Notes: a model not told the origin generated them from the sequence alone. Positions 1 to 6,592 are shown, counted from the first letter of the stretch. The stretch is 7,905 bases of DNA from Hadesarchaea archaeon (GCA_029880065.1 JAOUPD010000048.1:1-7905), one strand, 5' to 3'. Translations and numbers: made by a program.

Positions 1-258
1 CTTTCATCCATTAAACCTCTGACTAATTTCGCACTATAATTTATTAATTCGTTTCAAAATAAAGCTTTTGGTTAATAAAAGAGGAAAAAAATCACTACTG
101 ATTATCGCTAACTAGGAAATAAAACGAAAGAAGTCTAACAATTATTTCATTTTTCGTTGTCTGTCGGATAGTCTCCCTGTGGATCCAAGCAGTTTAGGCT
201 TGATGCCGAGTTAGGTGGGGACAGCACCCGGAACCATCCTGCTTGCAGTCGAAAGGTT
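1..258. other. Gene-free left edge: AT-rich DNA, then a GC-richer unassigned segment
   Basis: Positions 1-165 are AT-rich with frequent stops in all frames, and I see no gene in them. From about 165 to 290 the composition becomes clearly richer in G and C and contains short self-complementary stretches: CAAGC/GCTTG around 186-202, GGTG/CACC around 214-228, and TGGGGA near 216 with TCCCCA near 270. This could be a small structured RNA or the decayed upstream part of the CHC2 pseudogene that follows. The pseudogene frame stays open back to at least 181 but gives no protein-like sequence there. I looked for tRNA, 5S rRNA, SRP RNA and RNase P RNA signatures and found none that fit, so it is left unassigned. 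Confidence 0.4.
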
Positions 259-558
259 GTGAGAGGTCATCCCCAAGGGTCGGTACAGTACAGTGAGTGG
301 CTGAAAAAGCGCGGAGTGATTTCAAAGCGGGTATTTGAATGGTACATTAATGGCTCCGACACGCTGGAAGGAATTTTAAAAGAAGCTACAAAAGAGGAAA
401 AAAACGTTTCGCCTTGCTTACCAAGAACTATTGGCAAGCGTGCCCCTCCACCACGATGAGCACCCGAGCCTGAGGTTTACCCAAATCACTTCTACTGCTT
501 CGGTTGCGGCGTTCGAGCTGACGTGATAGATTGTATCCAAAGGTCGAGCACAGCTTAG
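259..558 (+). pseudogene. Frameshifted CHC2 zinc-finger (DnaG primase-like) protein
   Basis: Translation in one frame from a GTG at 259 gives a helical N-terminal part (EWLKKRGVISKRVFEWYING). At an A7 run (398-404) the sensible reading moves to the next frame, giving YQELLASVPLHHDEHPSLRF up to 478. At the TTT of 476-478 it returns to the first frame and reads YPNHFYCFGCGVRADVIDCI, stopping at TAG 556-558. Joined, this matches the CHC2 zinc finger of bacterial-type primases (C-P-x-H ... YCFGCG..GDVIDF). The His (449-451) and the Cys pair (496-498, 505-507) are present, but the first Cys is Val (GTG 440-442), with a TGC visible one base on. The unshifted frame hits TGA at 457-459. The product would be about 100 residues and lacks the TOPRIM catalytic domain. 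It is probably a remnant of a mobile-element or small zinc-finger gene. Homopolymer sequencing errors could explain the shifts but not the lost Cys. Confidence 0.7.
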
Positions 559-559
559 A

Positions 560-991
560 TTAGCACATCTCTTTTACTCGTTCGAGGATTACTGATGTAC
601 GAACCTTTGTAACACCCTCAATCCCGCCGATTTTTCTTAGGACAATATCGGTCAGCTCTTTGTTGTCACGTGCTTGAACCATACCCATTATCATATGTTC
701 GCCAGCTGAGATCATTAACTGTTTTACATCCTCTATCTTCATTAGCTTTTCCAGGATTTCGTGGTGTTTTTCTGGTGTCGTATCCACGCCAATGATAGCC
801 AGAGCATTATAGCCCAGCTTCATTGGATTGACGACGACGGTATATCGCTCTATCACTCCTTCGCGCTCCAGCCGCTTCACCCGCTTCCGAACCGCAGACT
901 CGCTCATGTGCACCAGCTTAGATATCTTTCGGAGAGGCGTTCTAGCGCCCTGTTGGAGAGCCGCGATTATTTTGTAATCCTTTCCGTCCAT
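560..991 (-). CDS. Lrp/AsnC-family transcriptional regulator
   Basis: This 143-residue protein has the standard Lrp/AsnC size and layout. The N-terminal DNA-binding domain (about 2-50) holds a helix-turn-helix, with the recognition helix at SESAVRKRVKRLE (30-42) followed by the typical EGVIERY linker. A RAM ligand-binding and oligomerisation domain covers about 64-138. In its GEHMIMGMV stretch (97-105) the Asp common in the family's G-x-x-D turn is Met, so the effector is hard to guess. Members act as dimers or octamers that sense amino acids or other small molecules and repress or activate transcription, often their own. The ATG at 991 has a GAGG 7 nt upstream, supporting this start. The gene is transcribed alone and converges on the CHC2 pseudogene with a single base between the two stop codons. 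Which genes it controls cannot be read from here. Confidence 0.93.
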   Translation of the reverse strand: MDGKDYKIIAALQQGARTPLRKISKLVHMSESAVRKRVKRLEREGVIERYTVVVNPMKLGYNALAIIGVDTTPEKHHEILEKLMKIEDVKQLMISAGEHMIMGMVQARDNKELTDIVLRKIGGIEGVTKVRTSVILERVKEMC

Positions 992-1028
992 TTCAATTCC
1001 TCAAGTTTACTATCCTATTATTTTCCCT

Positions 1029-1045
1029 TAGATAAAGTTTTTGGT
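1029..1045 (-). promoter_or_regulatory. Candidate TATA/BRE promoter of the Lrp gene
   Basis: Read on the minus strand, ACCAAAAACTTTATCTAA resembles an archaeal BRE (CCAAAAA) followed by a TATA box (CTTTATCT). Transcription would begin about 26 nt downstream, near 1008. That leaves a short leader of about 17 nt containing the GAGG Shine-Dalgarno at 999-1002 and then the ATG at 991. The spacing is sensible, but the surroundings are so AT-rich that other TATA-like boxes exist. Confidence 0.45.
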
Positions 1046-1243
1046 AAAAAATTCATTGCTACATTTTATTCATATTTAATAAAAAAAAGAATAAAATTTC
1101 TAATTTTTCTTTTTAATTTTTCCTTTATTAGTCAATTTTTCTAATTTTTTGACGAATTTCTCACTTTAAATTTTTTAGTTAATCTTTATATCAAATTTAT
1201 GTCGAAAATATTCTAATTTAAATTTTTTTTGTACTTTTATACC

Positions 1244-1249
1244 AAAAAA
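1244..1249 (-). terminator. Possible T-run terminator of the pilus-like operon
   Basis: On the minus strand a run of six T's lies about 93 nt past the platform-gene stop codon, within T-rich DNA. Archaeal RNA polymerase often terminates at such oligo-T tracts without a hairpin. Several other short T tracts lie nearby, so the exact site is uncertain. Confidence 0.25.
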
Positions 1250-1341
1250 CGAGAATGAATATACATCAAATGCGAAAATTGTGTATATAAATGGAACGAA
1301 ATTCATGTTAAATGATTTTTATGCTTTAATTAAACGTTTGC

Positions 1342-3117
1342 TCAGCCGATGATTGCCGTGAGCACGTGTCCTCCGACGACCGCACCCAAGGTGAAAACCC
1401 CAAGCGCAATGGGCAAGGCCTGTGCGAGCGCCACACGCTTCGCGAGTGGGTCATCGCCGAGCTCAATCTCGACCGCGTAGCTCATCAGGATCGCGGTGTG
1501 CAGCACCACGTAGAGCCCGAGCACAAATAAGAAGGTGGCCGACGAGACACCGGTGCCCGAGCCCCAGAAGCCGACGGTAGCTGTCTTCGAAGCGAGCAAA
1601 TCCTGCATGCGCGCGGCTATCGCGGCGATGAATGGGGCAAAGAAGAGAGCGACCGAACGCATCGAGGCCACAACCTCCCCGAGCGAGCGTCGGATGTCGA
1701 GCTGCACCTGCTTCAGCTCATGGAGATGATCGGCCGTTCTCAGGATAGCAGCTCCAGCTGTCCGGGTGCTCCGCTCAATCACTTCGACAAGCAAGCGGAG
1801 CACGCTGTGGATTGTTCGCGAGGGAACTTCCCGGAGCGCCCCACGCTCTGGGTCGAAGAGCGAGGCTCGGAGCCCCATGCCCCCCAGTCGGATGTTAGTT
1901 GATGCTTGGGCGAAAAAACCTGCAAGCTCGCTCCCTCGCATAGTGTCCGCGACATGTTCGAGTGCGTCCTCGGCCGGGCGCCCTTCGCTTATCCGGTTGC
2001 CCAGTTGAACGAGTGAGTCGCAGAACTCGCCCTCCATCTGTTCGATGCGGCCACGCCTCTCGAACGCCCGCGTGGTAGTCAAGTACAAGTATGCGGTGAT
2101 GCCGAGCGTTGGGGCCCAGAGGAGCAAAATAGCGCGAAAATCGTCGTCGATAGGTGAAAAGAGCCCGACTCCCACGAGCGCGGCTGCAAGGAGCCCCGCA
2201 AGCATGAGGGCTCGAGTTCGGCTCGTTTCAATAGGCACCTCAGGCGGTGGGAATGTAGCCGGGCGCTTCGCCAACATCCAACGGTTGAGCATGTACACCC
2301 CAAGCGGGAGCGCGACGCAGTAGATTGCGAAGATTTGGGGGGCATCGATGCTGATGTCGATAATCGAGAGCACTGGCAAGATTGCCACCAACACTAGGGG
2401 CAGGAGCACGCCTATGCTGTATGTTAGGAGAGTTGGAAGGTGGAGCCCTGCCGCAAAATCCCTCATCCTGTCGCGCGCGCCGCGAAGGCTCAGCTCAAGG
2501 GCTCGGTCGAGGGTCTGCAGGCGAGCGATTTCGGTCCTTTCCGACACAGAGCTTCGGAGCAGATAGATTGAGCGCTTGAGTTCCCCGCACCATTTTCCCC
2601 AGTGCTCCCCGAATCCCGTCAGCGCCTCCCCGACTCCGGCGTAGGCGCGCAGGTACGTGCGGTGCAGGGCATCCTTGAGGCCCATCCCGAGGGGACCCTC
2701 CGCGTTCTCGGCGGCGAAGGCCGTGGCTCGCTCCAAGTTTGGGGTGACTTTCATTGACATCGTGAGGTAATTGATTAGCATCGGGACCTCTCCCAAGCCG
2801 TGGATTCGTTGCCGCTCAGCGCGCCATTTTGGGTACCACCCAACGAGCACGTAAGCGATCAAAGGCAGCGGCGCAATCGGGAGAGCCATTGATGGGGATC
2901 CAATCGTCATAAACAGGATTACTACCCCTGCTACAAATGCTGCGCAAAGAAAACTAGCGAGGAAAGCCAGCGCAACGACCTCCTCGGCCTGAACCCCCAA
3001 CGCAGCGAATTCTAAATTTTCGCGCAACTCGTCGTTTACCTGCTGCTCTCGCCCGAACCACCTGAACTTACCAGCTAAATGACAAGCCCGCGCGTAAAAA
3101 TTTTCGAGTAAGCTCAA
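1342..3117 (-). CDS. Type IV pilus-like inner-membrane platform protein (ArlJ/TadC/GspF family)
   Basis: The 591-residue polytopic protein has two cytoplasmic T2SSF-type helical regions, at about 96-226 and 350-482, set among roughly nine membrane helices (about 46-70, 76-94, 228-248, 262-278, 302-320, 328-347, 485-502, 524-547 and 566-590). This duplicated layout and length match archaeal ArlJ (FlaJ) and PilC-type platform proteins, which anchor the assembly ATPase and pass pilin subunits into the filament. The segment MLINYLTMSMKVTPNLERA (113-131) and its second-half counterpart LVQLGNRISEGRPAEDALEH (369-388) are the family's characteristic helices, in which an amphipathic helix precedes a polar turn. 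Translation appears to start at TTG (3117), immediately after the TAA of the ATPase gene and in the same frame. The upstream GGTG is only a weak ribosome-binding site, so translation probably depends on coupling to the ATPase gene. It is the last gene of the operon. Confidence 0.88.
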   Translation of the reverse strand: MSLLENFYARACHLAGKFRWFGREQQVNDELRENLEFAALGVQAEEVVALAFLASFLCAAFVAGVVILFMTIGSPSMALPIAPLPLIAYVLVGWYPKWRAERQRIHGLGEVPMLINYLTMSMKVTPNLERATAFAAENAEGPLGMGLKDALHRTYLRAYAGVGEALTGFGEHWGKWCGELKRSIYLLRSSVSERTEIARLQTLDRALELSLRGARDRMRDFAAGLHLPTLLTYSIGVLLPLVLVAILPVLSIIDISIDAPQIFAIYCVALPLGVYMLNRWMLAKRPATFPPPEVPIETSRTRALMLAGLLAAALVGVGLFSPIDDDFRAILLLWAPTLGITAYLYLTTTRAFERRGRIEQMEGEFCDSLVQLGNRISEGRPAEDALEHVADTMRGSELAGFFAQASTNIRLGGMGLRASLFDPERGALREVPSRTIHSVLRLLVEVIERSTRTAGAAILRTADHLHELKQVQLDIRRSLGEVVASMRSVALFFAPFIAAIAARMQDLLASKTATVGFWGSGTGVSSATFLFVLGLYVVLHTAILMSYAVEIELGDDPLAKRVALAQALPIALGVFTLGAVVGGHVLTAIIG

Positions 3118-5313
3118 TTACACACCTGCGTACTCCCTAGCCGAGCCCCGAAGCCAGGAACGCCAACACTTAAAAATCTCGCGATAATCAACCTGTTTGT
3201 TTCGCAATTGTTTTTCTAGCAAGGCATGGAGCACGAGGTTCGAGCGCATCGAGAATTCAGCCTCAAGCAACTCGGGTTTTTTGAGTTTGGTAGCCGCTTC
3301 GACAAGCGCCCCTTGAATCTCTGCCCGAAGCTCAAGATTCCTCAAGACATCCCTCGGCTTAGTGCCCCACTTTCTGGCGATGTCATCGATGAGCTGCGAC
3401 TTCAGTCCGGTGAGCGCTCGCGTCGGCTCGAGCTCGTCGTTCGTTGGATCGTATTTCATCAGGTCCTCGAAGCCTTCCTCACCCATTGGGTCTTTCCGCC
3501 AGCCCTTGCGGACCTCGGTTACCTGCACCACCCTGCGCATCCGAGCAACGCTGCCCCGCGGTCTAATGGGTGCCGCCACGACGATAGCGTCCGTCGCCTT
3601 GAAGGAGCTGGCTGGGATGCCCAAATCGTAGACCACGCGCTCGAAGACATCGCGCGCCGTGGCGCCGTGGATTGTACCCATGACCGAGTTGCCCGCAGCC
3701 CCCACCCGCATCGCTTCGTAGAGAACGCGAGCCTCCTCTCCTCGAACCTCACCTACCACAAGTATAGACTCCCCCAAGCGAAGAGCCGCCCGAAGCGCGT
3801 CTTCGGCTCGAAGTTCAGCGGAAGTTCCCGAAACGGCCGACTGCACGCGGAGCGATTGGACTTTGAACCCTAGAACTCGAAGTTGCTCGATGGGGAGCTC
3901 GGAAGTGTCTTCTAACACGATAACGCGAAACTTCGGCAGTAGCTCGAGCATAAGGGCACCGAGCAAGGAAGTCTTCCCCGATCCCCTGCTGCCCGTCACT
4001 AACAATGATGTCTGAGCGTCGACCATCAGGCTGAGCAAGCCGGCAGCATAGGGGGTCAGGTATCTCGCTTGGATGAACTGGGGCAAAGTCCATGGGGTCG
4101 GCTTGTGCTTGCGCAGCGCAAACGCCAACCCCTCCGGGCTCAGTGGATGCCCGATTGCCGCTATCCTCACGCCCCCGAGATTCAGATCGAGCACCGGGTC
4201 AGCCTCGGAGAACGGCCTCCCGCTGATGGCGCGGAAACGGGAAATCAGCGACTTGGCATCGTCAGGCGTCAGGTGGATGTTCGTGAGACATTCCTCGAAA
4301 TCTCGATGATAGATGTGGATTGGCGTTCGCCCAACGGGTGCGTCGATATAGACATCCTGTACTCGGGCGTCTGCTAGCAGAACCTCGAGCACCCCTAGGC
4401 CCGCAGTAAATCTGGCTAGGTGTTGGGCTAGCTCCTCCACATCCTCCCTTGCGACATCTAGCTTTTCATCGACCACCAGCTTGGTCATGAGGTCCCCGCC
4501 GAGGTGCGTGAGCTGCTCTCGCGCTCGAAGCGGGTCGGGTTCGAACTCAGGCCGCTGTTTCAAAAGCGCTTGGCGTGCCCGGTGCAAGAGTAAAACCTGT
4601 TTGTGTGGGATTTTATGCTCGGGGAGAATCAGGAAGTAGAGGTGTTGGAGTTTGTCCCTTAAGCGGTAAATTCGAACCTCACTGCTCCCCACCCGATAGG
4701 CGTCGACTAGCTCGGCTCCCGCTGGTGGCTCAAGTGCGAATCGAGAACTCATGAAACACGGGTGGATGAGTGCCTCCAAGATTTTCGCGTAGCCCTCGCG
4801 ATTTTTTCGGTCGATGCTTGCCAGCTTCGCGCGTTTTAGCGATGACAACATGGGGGTTAAAGCGCGCTCGATGAAGGTCGCTCGGCATCGCCTGCACTTT
4901 TCCGCTCCCCGCTTGGACCTCGCCCGCAGTTCCCGAACGATGACCTCAAGTTCCTCGCGCGCGCGTGCAGGGTCTCCCGGCATTACATCGAGCGCGTCCT
5001 TGAGCTGTTGTCTGCGTTCTGACTCACAGCGTTTGCAATCGGTCGGTGCGAGGTGGGCGAATGGCCAGTGTTTATACGCCTTAAATATTTTCGCTACCTC
5101 TTTGAGTTCAGCCAAGCTCGGGCCGTTGTATTCGCGCTCGTAGATGTCTGCGAGGACCACAGCACTCACTGCTGGATACTCAGCGAGCGCACGCACGACC
5201 TCGCGCATGCAGACTTCGGACTCCTCGATGGAGGCGCCGTGCTCGCAGCCCTCGCACTTGAACTTCAATACCCGCTCATCCCCTAGCTTGACTATCGCGG
5301 GCTCGCAGCTCAT
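3118..5313 (-). CDS. Type II/IV secretion-system ATPase (ArlI/VirB11/GspE family) with Cys-rich N-terminus
   Basis: A 731-residue hexameric motor ATPase that should power filament assembly or secretion at the inner face of the membrane. The family motifs are all present in order: Walker A GSRGSGKTS (441-449), an Asp-box-like VIVLEDTSELPI (465-476), Walker B ESILVVGEVRGEE (515-527), and His box GNSVMGTIHG (541-550). The PAS-like N2 region, with LLADARVQDVYIDAP (312-326), precedes the core. It is longer than a typical ArlI (about 550 residues). The first 150 residues carry Cys20, Cys23, Cys35 and two further CxxC pairs (93/96, 140/143), suggesting structural zinc sites, and about 130 residues of charged helix follow the core. 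ATG at 5313 overlaps the upstream TGA (ATGA) and has GGAGG just before it. The next gene downstream is the matching platform protein. The exact paralogue class cannot be set from sequence alone. Confidence 0.92.
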   Translation of the reverse strand: MSCEPAIVKLGDERVLKFKCEGCEHGASIEESEVCMREVVRALAEYPAVSAVVLADIYEREYNGPSLAELKEVAKIFKAYKHWPFAHLAPTDCKRCESERRQQLKDALDVMPGDPARAREELEVIVRELRARSKRGAEKCRRCRATFIERALTPMLSSLKRAKLASIDRKNREGYAKILEALIHPCFMSSRFALEPPAGAELVDAYRVGSSEVRIYRLRDKLQHLYFLILPEHKIPHKQVLLLHRARQALLKQRPEFEPDPLRAREQLTHLGGDLMTKLVVDEKLDVAREDVEELAQHLARFTAGLGVLEVLLADARVQDVYIDAPVGRTPIHIYHRDFEECLTNIHLTPDDAKSLISRFRAISGRPFSEADPVLDLNLGGVRIAAIGHPLSPEGLAFALRKHKPTPWTLPQFIQARYLTPYAAGLLSLMVDAQTSLLVTGSRGSGKTSLLGALMLELLPKFRVIVLEDTSELPIEQLRVLGFKVQSLRVQSAVSGTSAELRAEDALRAALRLGESILVVGEVRGEEARVLYEAMRVGAAGNSVMGTIHGATARDVFERVVYDLGIPASSFKATDAIVVAAPIRPRGSVARMRRVVQVTEVRKGWRKDPMGEEGFEDLMKYDPTNDELEPTRALTGLKSQLIDDIARKWGTKPRDVLRNLELRAEIQGALVEAATKLKKPELLEAEFSMRSNLVLHALLEKQLRNKQVDYREIFKCWRSWLRGSAREYAGV

Positions 5314-5588
5314 CCCCTCCGCCTCCCGGACTTCACACCCCTGTGAAGTTGTCCAATCAAGACATCGACTCGAGAAGTCAGTCGAGTGAGTTCATCGCCG
5401 AGCTGGGCCTGCGATAGGTCGAGCTTGCCGTAAAGCTTCGTCAGCTCCGTGAGGTTCGCCTCGAGCGTCGCCACCCTTCGCTCTAGGCCTCTGAGGCGCT
5501 GCTCAAGCATCCGCGCGTCGTCCCGAAGGCTGGCTATCCACCGTCCGTGTTCAGCAAGCACTACTTTGCCGTCTTTCTCACCAAACAC
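5310..5588 (-). CDS. Small coiled-coil protein of the pilus-like operon
   Basis: The protein is not recognised. It has 92 residues when started at GTG 5588, which sits 7 nt after a full AAGGAGGG ribosome-binding site (5596-5603). An upstream in-frame ATG at 5714 would lie deep inside the preceding gene and has no such signal, so I reject that longer form. Residues about 19-80 form a strong heptad pattern (LEQRLRGLERRVATLEANL) ending in a basic tail (SGRRRG). There is no signal peptide or membrane segment, so it is probably a cytoplasmic oligomeric protein. Its start overlaps the previous gene by 28 nt and its TGA overlaps the ATPase ATG, so the three are translationally coupled. I infer a structural or adaptor role near the ATPase, by analogy with small coiled-coil partners in archaellum and pilus operons, but no homology to a named factor is visible. 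Confidence 0.75.
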   Translation of the reverse strand: MFGEKDGKVVLAEHGRWIASLRDDARMLEQRLRGLERRVATLEANLTELTKLYGKLDLSQAQLGDELTRLTSRVDVLIGQLHRGVKSGRRRG

Positions 5589-6169
5589 TTTCGTGCCCTC
5601 CTTGCCTCCTGCAGGTCGAGAAACCAGCCTGATATGCGCGCCAGCTCTTCGGAAATCTTGCGGTCTTTGAGCGCTTTTCGCCACGTATTCGGCTGAGTCA
5701 TGAGGAGCACCCATGTGCGCTCGCTTATCGCCCGCTCCTCATACAGTTCCTTAAACAATTTCTCCGGGTCGCCCCGGCTGAGATCCCTTAACCTCGCCCG
5801 CAAGCAAGCAAACTTTAGAAAATCTTTTTCATCAACCAAAAATTCTCTCAAGGCTAGAACCTCGTCCTTGAGCTTGATGAAGTCGCGCTCGGCAAAGCGC
5901 GTCCAATCGTCGTGCAGGGAGCCGCCGCGCCTCGCGTTGAGCAGGGATTGGAGAAAATTGGTGGCCGCAGCTTTAAGCGAGGCTACAAGCTCAGCCAAGC
6001 GCCCATGGTGAGGTGCATCGAATTTGGTTGCACCGAGGGCCCAATCGAGCATGTTATCTAGTTTCGGCCAGAGTCCGCCCGCTGAACTCACCTCTTGGGG
6101 AGGCAATTCAAGAAAACGGTCAACCACTGTCAAGACTGCCTCAAATGTCAACTCATCTCTCATCTCCAC
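5561..6169 (-). CDS. Helical hypothetical protein of the pilus-like operon
   Basis: An unrecognised protein of about 202 residues. It is predicted to be almost wholly alpha-helical and cytoplasmic, rich in Leu, Arg, Lys and Glu, with no signal peptide, membrane segment or catalytic motif that I can name. The N-terminal half contains FEAVLTVVDRFLELPPQE and a helical block at about 55-82. The C-terminal half has a charged DFIKLKDEVLALREFL helix (about 96-111), then ERTWVLLMTQPNTWRKAL (150-167) and a basic tail. I chose GTG at 6169 because GGAGG stands 6 nt before it; ATG at 6163 is nearly as good, while a TTG at 6193 has no such site. It overlaps its neighbours by 17 and 28 nt, which points to stoichiometric co-expression with the ATPase and platform. 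Function unknown; probably an accessory part of the same machine. Confidence 0.75.
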   Translation of the reverse strand: MEMRDELTFEAVLTVVDRFLELPPQEVSSAGGLWPKLDNMLDWALGATKFDAPHHGRLAELVASLKAAATNFLQSLLNARRGGSLHDDWTRFAERDFIKLKDEVLALREFLVDEKDFLKFACLRARLRDLSRGDPEKLFKELYEERAISERTWVLLMTQPNTWRKALKDRKISEELARISGWFLDLQEARRARKCLVRKTAK

Positions 6170-6407
6170 CCAGCCCCTCCAGCCTTCTCTCAACTTCCGA
6201 CAGCTTCCGCTTGCTCATGGGCTCTCGTCTGAGGTGAAGGCGCCGTTTGAGTTCCCCCCTGAGTGTTCTGAGCAGGTCCACCTCGGCTGAAAGCAGGAGC
6301 TTCGCCAGCGGGGGCCTAGCCTGTTTGGGATGGCGCAAGCGCTCGAGCAAAGCTAAGCTGATGTGCCAGGCGATAGCTAGCGCAACAACCATTGGTAAAG
6401 TGGTCAT
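6153..6407 (-). CDS. Small N-terminally membrane-anchored protein, first gene of the pilus-like operon
   Basis: An 84-residue protein with one hydrophobic segment at about 4-21 (LPMVVALAIAWHISLALL), followed by a basic, helix-forming tail rich in Arg, Lys, Leu and Glu (LLRTLRGELKRRLHLRREP). The basic tail after the membrane segment suggests a cytoplasmic C-terminus by the positive-inside rule. It is not an obvious class III prepilin: there is no charged leader ending in a peptidase site before the hydrophobic stretch. A GGGAG lies close before the ATG at 6407. It is the promoter-proximal gene, overlapping the next by 17 nt. It may anchor or dock the cytoplasmic partners at the membrane, but that is inference; I do not recognise the family. 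Confidence 0.7.
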   Translation of the reverse strand: MTTLPMVVALAIAWHISLALLERLRHPKQARPPLAKLLLSAEVDLLRTLRGELKRRLHLRREPMSKRKLSEVERRLEGLGGDER

Positions 6408-6435
6408 CTCTCCCGCCGCGGCTTTGAGTGGAGGT

Positions 6436-6448
6436 TGTTTTTAAGGAG
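6436..6448 (-). promoter_or_regulatory. Weak candidate TATA box for the pilus-like operon
   Basis: On the minus strand TCTCCTTAAAAAC gives a plausible TATA-like core (CTTAAAAA, 6438-6445). It would place the transcription start near 6415, a few bases before the ATG at 6407. The match is modest and the upstream AAATTTTT tract (about 6446-6462) offers alternatives. Confidence 0.3.
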
Positions 6449-6553
6449 AAAAATTTGAAAAAAATTATCGGAATGAATCATAACCAAAGCGTACACTGCA
6501 TGCATGGAAAATCCAAGCCCCTAAACTCGCGGTTGGGCCAGGTATTTTCAAAA

Positions 6554-6569
6554 TTTAGGCTAACCAAAA
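6554..6569 (+). promoter_or_regulatory. Upstream imperfect DtxR-type operator
   Basis: TTTAGGCTAACCAAAA has a perfect left half (TTTAGG) and a degenerate right half. Its GGCTAACC core matches the core of known IdeR/DtxR boxes. Its centre lies 23 bp, about two helical turns, upstream of the centre of the perfect palindrome at 6577-6592. It overlaps the likely BRE, so a second regulator dimer here could block TFB binding. Confidence 0.55.
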
Positions 6570-6580
6570 CTTTAAATTTA
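6564..6580 (+). promoter_or_regulatory. BRE/TATA promoter of the DtxR-FeoA/feoB operon
   Basis: CCAAAAC (6564-6570) followed by TTTAAATTTA (6571-6580) has the form of an archaeal BRE plus TATA box. The TATA centre is about 26 nt before the ATG at 6601, and no Shine-Dalgarno precedes that ATG. This fits a leaderless transcript beginning at or very near the start codon. Confidence 0.65.
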
Positions 6581-6592
6581 GGCATGCCTAAA
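6577..6592 (+). promoter_or_regulatory. Perfect 16-bp DtxR-family operator
   Basis: TTTAGGCATGCCTAAA is a perfect inverted repeat with the TTAGG/CCTAA arms characteristic of DtxR/IdeR/MntR-type operators. It lies between the TATA box and the inferred start site of a DtxR-family gene, where a bound repressor would prevent polymerase recruitment. Metal-dependent autoregulation, with feoB co-regulated, is the natural reading. Confidence 0.8.

Larger units (their letters stand above)
992..1341. other. AT-rich intergenic spacer between the Lrp gene and the pilus-like operon end
   Basis: About 350 bp of strongly AT-rich sequence with many A and T tracts and recurring CTAATTT-type words (near 1099, 1139 and 1213). 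No RNA gene or convincing ORF is visible; a plus-strand frame reaching 1144 is an extension of the Lrp gene's antisense shadow. The right part receives the 3' end of the minus-strand operon and the left part holds the Lrp promoter. A TATATAA word at 1284-1290 could work on either strand, but no gene is placed to use it. The drop in GC relative to the operon is abrupt at about 1335. Confidence 0.6.

Noticed and set aside
77..404. 15-bp direct repeat (77-91 and 390-404) flanking the GC-rich island and pseudogene start, as a possible insertion duplication or attachment site
   Set aside because: The repeat is a low-complexity purine tract ending in A7 in AT-rich DNA; chance is sufficient and no element boundary is visible.
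761..1144. 127-residue plus-strand ORF over the Lrp gene promoter end
   Set aside because: Its first half is the antisense of the Lrp gene and its second half is translated AT-rich spacer (Phe/Ile/Lys/Ser-rich).
1278..1295. TATATAA box in the AT-rich spacer as a strong promoter
   Set aside because: On the plus strand it would only make RNA antisense to the operon, and on the minus strand it is about 290 nt from the Lrp start, where a better-placed box exists.
3226..3873. 215-residue plus-strand ORF opposite the ATPase gene
   Set aside because: It is antisense to the region encoding the core ATPase motifs, has no domain or start signal, and is explained by GC-rich codon bias on the other strand.
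5589..5714. Upstream 42-codon extension of the coiled-coil gene to an ATG at 5714
   Set aside because: It lies wholly inside the preceding gene, has no ribosome-binding site, and the GTG at 5588 has a full AAGGAGGG at 7 nt.
6153..6407. 84-residue operon protein as a pilin
   Set aside because: It lacks a charged leader with a prepilin-peptidase site before the hydrophobic segment, and its tail is highly basic and probably cytoplasmic.
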